This document shows positions 52,291 to 64,000 of a stretch of 64,000 nt of DNA, in pieces. Origin of the DNA: Scylla paramamosain (lineage: Eukaryota > Arthropoda > Malacostraca > Decapoda > Portunidae); the NCBI RefSeq assembly GCF_035594125.1, contig NC_087156.1, forward strand, positions 27,820,497 to 27,884,496. Reading direction: 5' to 3'. The translations under genes were made by a program, and so were the position numbers. The notes under the pieces are model-generated. The model had not been told where the DNA came from and searched no databases. It saw only the letters and a list, made by a program, of their open reading frames with translations. The first letter of the stretch is position 1. Every line of letters begins with the position of its first letter.

Positions 52291-53029
52291 CAAAGAGTAA
52301 TAGTGTTTATGTCAAACCCGCCCAATCAGTGGCAGAAGCAGTGAGTGGTCTTCCCCCGCCCAGCCCAGCCCGCCCACTACTGCACAGGCCGCCCATCGTG
52401 CCGCCGCCAGTAACTTTGGGTGCGCGAGGCTTAATTGCTGCGATATCAAACAGACGCATCAATCACTCGTCAAAACACACCATTACGTCGTGATTGGCGC
52501 GAAAAATGAGGCAGGAATGAGTGAGAACGCGTCCGAAATGGTGTTTGAGCCTCGGCGCCGTCCTGCATTCCCGCCTCCCCTCCATCCATACTCCCCCGCA
52601 CCCGCCCCGTCACTGCCACTCCACTCACTCCCCACCACCCAGACCACACCACTCCTTTCCCCACTCCCCTTGATCAAACTCAACCCGCTGCTCCACCACT
52701 GCATGGCGCGAAGTAGGTGGAGAGGTGGAAGGGAAGAGCGACAGAGAAGGAAAAAATATCACAGTCCCCACCACCACCACCACCACCACCACCACCACCA
52801 GCATTATCAGGTAGGGGCAAGTCATTATCACAGATGAATGTATATAACTATCGGTCCAATGTATATAATAATCAAGGGTAAATATTATATGCACGTCGTA
52901 ATTCGCGTGGTGGTGTTGGCGTGAGGGGAGCTGATTTACCGCCTCCCCTCGCAATGGGCGTGAAAATAATGTTAATGTGATATCTTACTTGTATCAGATT
53001 TACGACAGGGAGAACATTGGGTAGGGTAA
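52291..53029. other. non-coding, C-rich then mixed
   Basis: CCCGCCCA phrases continue to about 52400. CAC triplets at 52767-52800. No gene recognised. Confidence 0.5.
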
Positions 53030-53570
53030 AGGGAGAGCTGTGGTGGTGGTGTGGTGTTTGGTGGGTGTGTGAGGGGTTTGGTGGATGAAAACAAGGTTTG
53101 GGTGGGTACTTGAGAGGTGGGTAGTGGAGAGGTGGGTGCAGGGTTTTGGTGGTCGTAAGACGGGTGTGATGGACATACAAGAAAGGCTGGTAGGTGGAAG
53201 GAGAGATTTCGTGGGCAAAAAGGGGACTTAGTGAGTAGAATAAAGATTTTCGGTAGGTAAATGTAGAGATTCGTTGAGTGGAAACAGAGGATTTTGGTAT
53301 TAAAAGGAAGGTTCTGGTGGGTGTGAGAGTTTTGTTGCAAATAACTACTTTGTTAGGTAGAAAGTTAGTTTTGACAACCACAGGAAGTTTTTTTGGCGAA
53401 TACATAAGGAATTAGGCGGCTATAAGAAGGCTTTCATGGGCAAAGAGAGGAATTTAGTAAGTATAGTGAATATTTGGATGGATAAGGAGGGTCTAGACTG
53501 ATAAGGGAGTGCTTTGGGTGAGTGGCGAGCCGCAGAGAGTGAGTGGTGGAGGTCTTTGGGGCTGAAGAGG
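53030..53570. repeat. degenerate G-rich minisatellite-like tract
   Basis: GGTGGGT, TTTGGTGG and GAGAGGTGGGT phrases recur at an irregular spacing of roughly 25-30 bp, decaying towards 53570. The plus strand is very poor in C. Confidence 0.6.
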
Positions 53571-53673
53571 GAGACTGGCTGGGTGGAAGGACTGGTACTC
53601 ATAGAACTGAGGACTCACTTTGATCTATTCAGCATTAAAAAAAGGCAGGGCAGTACACGCGAGGAGGAGGTGG

Positions 53674-53738
53674 TGGAAGAGGAGGAGGAGGAGGAGGAGG
53701 AGGAGGAGGAGGAGGAGGAGGAGGAGGAGGAGGAGGAG
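53674..53738. repeat. (GGA)n microsatellite
   Basis: About 65 bp of GGA triplets. Confidence 0.96.
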
Positions 53739-54260
53739 ATACATGGGAGGGACAGGAGAGGAGAGGAATAAACTGAGGTGGGAGTGAATGGAAGGAAGAA
53801 GAGGGGAAAGCGGAGAAGAGAGGTGAGGAAGACAGAACAGGAGAGGACCGAGTGGGGGGATACGAAAGGAAGGAGGGAGAGAAAGCGGGGAAGCGGAGTG
53901 GAGAGATCATCCACATTGCATAAACAGTACAAAGGAAAGAGGAGAGGGAGGATGAGGGGAGGGGTAGGAGAGGTTAGGCTTATTTAATGAGTGTAGGAGG
54001 GGGGAATGGGGGGTTGGTAATGGGGAAGGGGATAGGCGATAGGGTAAAAAAGTGAAGGGGGAAGTGAGGGGAGGGATAAGACTGGACTGGTTGTGAAAAG
54101 ATGAAGGTAGTTTAGGGGAGGAAACAATGGCAAAGGAAGAGCAAGGGTGGATGTTTATGAGGGAACAGTGAGGTCGGAATAGTTAAGGGAGATGAAGAAG
54201 ACAAGGAGGTAGAGAAGGGAGAGTTAAAGCTTTGCATGGTAGACTTAAGTATACGAAGAG
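53739..54260. other. purine-rich non-coding sequence
   Basis: Plus strand almost free of C apart from isolated bases. No gene recognised. Confidence 0.5.
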
Positions 54261-54608
54261 GATAGAGAGTGGTAGGATGAGGAAAAGGGAGAGAGAGAGA
54301 GGAAGGAGGAAGCATAGAGAAAGGAGGGAAGAAGGAAAAGAGGGGCAGAGGGGGTGGGATGGAGAGTGGTAGGATAAGGAAAAAGAAGAGATAGAGGAAG
54401 GAGGGAGCCTAGAGAAAGGAGGAAGGAAGAAAATATTGTTTGAGATGGAGGGTGGAAGGATGAGAAAAAGAGAGATAGAAGAAGTATGGGGTCTAGGAAA
54501 GGAAGGGAAGAGAGAATGCATGGTAGGATGGAAAGTAGTAGAATTAAGAAAAAGGATATATAGAGTAGAGAAAGAAGGGGGTTAGAGAAAGGAAGGGAAG
54601 GAAGAGGT
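54261..54608. repeat. four-unit diverged tandem repeat, 83-97 bp unit
   Basis: Units start at 54261, 54358, 54444 and 54527 with GAT(A/G)GAGAGTGGTAGGAT-like heads. They continue with GAAAAAG, GAGATAGAGGAAG and a TAGAGAAAGGA segment. Confidence 0.8.
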
Positions 54609-54729
54609 GGAGGGGAAGGGGGAGCGGAGCCATCAGTGAGCTTCCTGGCTGATGAAATGATGATTGAGAATACAGGGAGCGTCTTGATTCCGTCCACTCA
54701 CTTACTGTAATGAGCACCAGAGAGAAGGC

Positions 54730-55070
54730 AGCCCAGCGTTGGCCCCTCCTCCCTGTCTCGTTCTCTCTGTCTTCCTCCTGTCTCCTTCCTTCCGGACGCC
54801 ACGAGAACTAATGTTATCCCTTCCTCTATTCTCCTTTTCCCGTTCCTCCTTTTTCGCTTCTACTTTTTTTTTTTTAATCTTCTTACAAAATTCGCCTCCT
54901 TTTCCTTCCCAAACTTTTCGTCTCAGCTCCATCATCCTCTTTTTCTTGTCCTCTCGACTTTCTTCCTCTCCCCACTTCCTTGTTTCCCCTCTTCCTTCTC
55001 ACTGTTTCTTTTTTTCTCTCTCTTTCCCTTTGCTCTACCTCTTCACCTCCTTCCCTCCTCATTAAAGTAT
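54730..55070. other. pyrimidine-rich tract
   Basis: C/T-rich plus strand directly after 1.6 kb of purine-rich plus strand. No gene recognised. Confidence 0.55.
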
Positions 55071-55205
55071 GTGAGACCTCTGTGGCAGGATGGCAGAGAG
55101 TGAAGGGAAGCGGAAGACCAAATTAATGTTCCAGCGATACGCCTCACGTAACACCAAACCGTGATGCGATGACAAGATCAGTCCTCCGATAACGCCATGC
55201 TGCTC

Positions 55206-55283
55206 TTTTTTTTTTTTTTTATGTAGGAAGGATACTGGCCAAGGGCAACAAAAATCTAATAAAAAAAAATGCACACTGAAATG
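55206..55283 (+). repeat. dispersed repeat fragment (forward copy)
   Basis: A T15 run leads into ATGTAGGAAGGATACTGGCC, AAGGGCAACAAAAATCTAAT, an A-run and TGCACACTGAAATGG. A diverged reverse copy is at 8989-9042. The form resembles a repeat I recall from decapod genomes; class unknown. Confidence 0.7.
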
Positions 55284-55303
55284 GATATACGATCACTCTT
55301 ACA

Positions 55304-55432
55304 TAAAGTAACTTAACCTAACTTAACATAACATAACATAACATAACCTTACCTAACCTAGTATTACATGAGCACAGGGTGAATTTACTTTACCATGCAC
55401 TCAAACCAACCTAAATTAACCTAACCTATCTG
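55304..55432. repeat. degenerate CCTAA/ACATA (TTAGG-like) tract
   Basis: AACCTAACTTAAC, four ACATA units and ACCTAACCTA at 55311-55362, and further AACCTAA phrases at 55408-55428. Reverse-complement units approximate TTAGG/TTATG. Confidence 0.65.
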
Positions 55433-56088
55433 GAATTAGCACACTCCTTATAGTATACGAGTATATGGCAGTATAGCAGTATAGGTAAATAAGCAGGAAC
55501 AAGTGAGGGTCAGCTTCTCCTTATCCAAGCTACGTATTTACGTGTGTAGAAGGATAGCAGAGACAGGTGGGTGGATCAAGTCGGATAAGACATTTTCTTA
55601 CAGTGAAACCGCAAAGGGTGATAATAATGACAGAATGAAGTGTAAATTACAACCACATTCATTTTGTACCCTTTGATCACTTCCATCTTTGTTTATGATT
55701 CGAACATAGACTGAACTGACACCTGATTTACATGATAACCTGTGTTACTCCGCAGTTCCTCTTAATACACGCTACCAACCTCAATACTTTGGTCCTGCTT
55801 AACACTATTATAAAAGCCAACAGTCTTACCGGGAACGCTGTGTCCGACCATCAACCGGTGTCCTGCCACCAGCCCTGCCTTGCGCCATCTAGAGACACTC
55901 ACCTCCTGGGGTAGAAAGACAATATTGCTGGTTTAAATTGCACATTTGTTTCGAATATTTTACAACAGCGATGCGTTATCATTTTACTCCACCCATGTGT
56001 AACTTTGAAATTATCATAATATTGTTCGTCCTGCTTCAGTTATCAGGACTACAACTACTACACTACCACCAATGATACTACCAATGTC

Positions 56089-56092
<4 letters not shown>
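55433..56092. other. unique non-coding sequence
   Basis: No gene or repeat recognised. Confidence 0.5.
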
Positions 56093-56168
<76 letters not shown>

Positions 56169-56207
56169 TGTGTGGCGTTCATTCGTCTTTTGGTGTGGCT
56201 ATTTCCG

Positions 56208-56242
<35 letters not shown>

Positions 56243-56286
56243 AAGAAGAAGAAGAAGAAGAAGAAGAAGAAGAAGAAGAAGAAGAA
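56093..56286. repeat. (GT)n, (AAC)n and (AAG)n tracts
   Basis: GT 56093-56174 with one TATG interruption, AAC 56211-56243, AAG 56244-56286. Confidence 0.96.
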
Positions 56287-56642
56287 CGAGACAAACAAAC
56301 AAAGAAAATAGGAACATGACTGTGATGTCCATAACAATGATAATGAACAACAACAACAAGGAGAGCACCTGAAATTGAGGAAAAGGAAGGAAGCGTGAGA
56401 ACGTGAAGAGAGCGTGCGGAGGGCGGGAAGGGGAGCATTACGGGCACTGGTGATGTATGGTATCTCCTGGGGGGCGCCTAACTCCTTCATCCAACACCCA
56501 AACACCCGCCCCAACTCCTCCCTCCCTCTAGCAGGTTCGCCCTCACCTCCCTCCTTACCCCCATCCTTCATCCCTCTCGTCCCAAAGGCGTGGTCTGGCA
56601 ACGGAGGTGTTCGTGGCTTTGATAGATAGGTAAGTGGATTAC

Positions 56643-56644
<2 letters not shown>

Positions 56645-56724
<80 letters not shown>
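56645..56724. repeat. (GA)n microsatellite
   Basis: 80 bp of perfect GA; CAC/CACT phrases follow at 56733-56842. Confidence 0.97.
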
Positions 56725-56727
<3 letters not shown>

Positions 56728-56859
56728 GTACACACACACAAGCACACACTCACTCACTCACTATACCACCATCATCACCACCACTACTATCACTACCACC
56801 AACACCACCAATATCACCACCACTACCACCACCACCACTATTAGCTCAGCTCTTGACGC

Positions 56860-57760
56860 CGACCAATCACACTAAAATCTCCCTCATGCTTCCGTCTCAT
56901 TGGTCGAGGCGGTGTTGCCCTGGAAGGTGACAGCCTATCGCGTGACCCCTCAACACTTGCCCTAACGACGCCTTCACGAGCACCGGCAGAAGGGAGGGAG
57001 GGGGAGAAGGAGGGTGTGTGTGGAGGGGGGAGAGTATGAAGTAACGTCCTGGACAAGACAGTGAGATGAAGAATGATTAATAAGCACTGTGTCAAGGAGT
57101 CATCATCATCATCATCATCGTATCATTATCTATTATCGTCCTTATTTTCTATCATTCTTATTCTTTTCTTGTTTATTTTTTTTATTTTTTGTCTTCTTCT
57201 TTGTCCTCATTCTTAAGTTTCTTTCTTTCCTTTCTCCTCCTCCTTCTCCTTCTCGTTTTCATTCTCATTCTTATGCTTCTTTTCTTGCTCCTTCTCCTTT
57301 CCTTTTTCTTTCCTACTTTTGTTTCTCATCCTCTTTCTCTTCGTTCCTAGTTCTTAAGATCCTTTACCTCCTCTTCTTCTTTTATTTTATATTCTTTCCT
57401 TCTCTTGTTCCTCTCGTCCACTTTTTCCTCCTCCTCGTCCATGTCCTTCTCCTCCTCCTCCCACACCCATTCCTCCTGTCGTAGTGTGGTCGGCTCAACC
57501 ATTATTACAATTAGACCAGCTTAACGTCCTTCCTCCCCACGCCTCCCCGTCCCTCCCGGAATGCCCCTCCCTAAATGGTGCTTCTTGGGCCAATCAGAGT
57601 CCGGGCCGCCACTCCTCACCCAATCACCGCCCTCCTTCCATCTCCATTCTGAGCGGCTCAACATCACCCAGACGTTAGGTTTTATCTCCCTCCCGCCGAT
57701 GCACTTTAGCGGCCCCTCCCGCAGCTCCCGCCACGTCGTTTCATTTGGCGGCGGGAGGAG
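56860..57760. promoter_or_regulatory. candidate promoter region with CCAAT boxes
   Basis: CGACCAATCA (56860-56869) and TCATTGGTCG (56897-56906) form an inverted CCAAT pair with one mismatch. Further CCAAT boxes lie at 57590-57594 and 57620-57624, and an E2F-like TTTGGCGGCGGG at 57744-57755. The stretch 57120-57480 between them is a T/C-rich non-coding tract. No TATA box or linked exon was found, so direction and target are unknown. Confidence 0.3.
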
Positions 57761-58392
57761 TGAAGGAGGGAGGGAGGGAGGAAGGGTGGAGGGGTCGGAG
57801 GATGGGGTAGGGAGGGAGCGAGAAAGCTGAGCGCCTTCCTGCTTGAGATGTAAGTACACATTTACCATAGATTACCAATAGTGGCGCGCGCTCCACGAGG
57901 CTTCATCTCCATGCGAGGGAGCCGGCGTCGGGGCCTCCAGCCTGGGGAGGAGGAGGACGAGGAGAAGGCTGTAAGGGCGGGAGTCGCTTGGGCCTGCCTG
58001 CCGCCCTCGCCTCTCTCGCCGGCAGGAATCAATACACCAGAAATCTCATCGCTATAAGAGCCTCGGGATGGCAGCATCAAATCACAACTGCCATGCATTT
58101 ATTCATGAACCGCCATCATATCACCGCCCCAAAAACCGGGGAGCCGCTCTTCCAGGGACGGGAGTGCCAGGGAGCGCGGCCCCCCTCTCTCTCTGGCACC
58201 AGTCTCCGTCCCCCACCGCCCATTCCCTTCGGTGTCCTGGGCGGCGGTAATGACACGGGAGGGGAGAGGGGACGCTGGGAGGGGAAGGAGGGGGAGGAAC
58301 CGGAGGCGCAGACCAGATATAGAATTATGGGCGATCTGGTGCTGCCGCCGCCTTCTTGTTGACACTAGGCGATGGCGGCGATGCGTTTTTGT

Positions 58393-58393
<1 letters not shown>
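57761..58393. other. GC-rich non-coding sequence
   Basis: CpG-containing, GC-rich DNA (for example 57890-58020 and 58340-58385) unlike most of the window. Overlapping frames up to 124 codons on both strands have no domain. Confidence 0.45.

Positions 58394-64000
<5,607 letters not shown>

Noticed and set aside
57988..58365. Overlapping 88- to 124-codon frames on both strands
   Set aside because: GC-rich DNA lacks stops in several frames at once; none has a domain.

Overview
This window is nuclear DNA from an animal, almost certainly an arthropod and probably a decapod crustacean. The evidence is one clear protein-coding locus with an invertebrate-type Mnx (HB9 / extra-extra) homeodomain split by an intron, one eukaryotic tRNA gene, patches of degraded TTAGG-type (arthropod telomere-like) sequence, and an extreme density of long perfect dinucleotide arrays (GA/CT, CA/GT, AT). 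Several dispersed repeats also look like ones I associate with crab and shrimp DNA; that last point is memory, not a search. Most long open frames here are translations of microsatellites and were not called as genes.

Layout. 1-16.6 kb: microsatellite-rich non-coding DNA with a TAAT-rich patch (6.25 kb) and a GC-richer, motif-rich block (11.8-12.3 kb) that could be regulatory. 16.67-16.74 kb: a complete tRNA-Glu(CTC) gene on the minus strand with a Pol III stop. 17.4-17.55 kb: a cluster of CACGTG/CATGTG E-boxes at roughly 20-bp steps. 17.6-41.4 kb: non-coding, with trinucleotide islands, small diverged tandem duplications and dispersed-repeat fragments; no exon recognised. 41.56-42.65 kb: the last two recognisable coding exons of Mnx on the plus strand, with the homeodomain interrupted after residue 44. 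Its 5' exon(s) were not found in the 41.5 kb upstream. 42.7-44.3 kb: probable Mnx 3' UTR. 44.3-64 kb: non-coding, with TTAGG-like modules (47.1-47.4 and 55.3-55.4 kb), an AAT island (48.5-48.9 kb), a 32-bp-unit minisatellite (51.9-52.3 kb), a strand-asymmetric purine-rich tract (53.0-54.65 kb), a GC-rich CCAAT-bearing candidate promoter region (56.86-57.76 kb) and a candidate MITE (59.35-59.57 kb).

Best leads: the apparent frame break in the Mnx C-terminus (missing base or unannotated 71-nt intron), the phased E-box ladder at 17.4 kb, a perfect 25-bp palindrome at 4.93 kb, the Cys/Pro-codon-like 32-bp minisatellite at 52 kb, and the TTAGG-spaced modular repeat at 47.1 kb. I see no self-contained novel defence or mobile system. 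All functions outside Mnx and the tRNA are inference.
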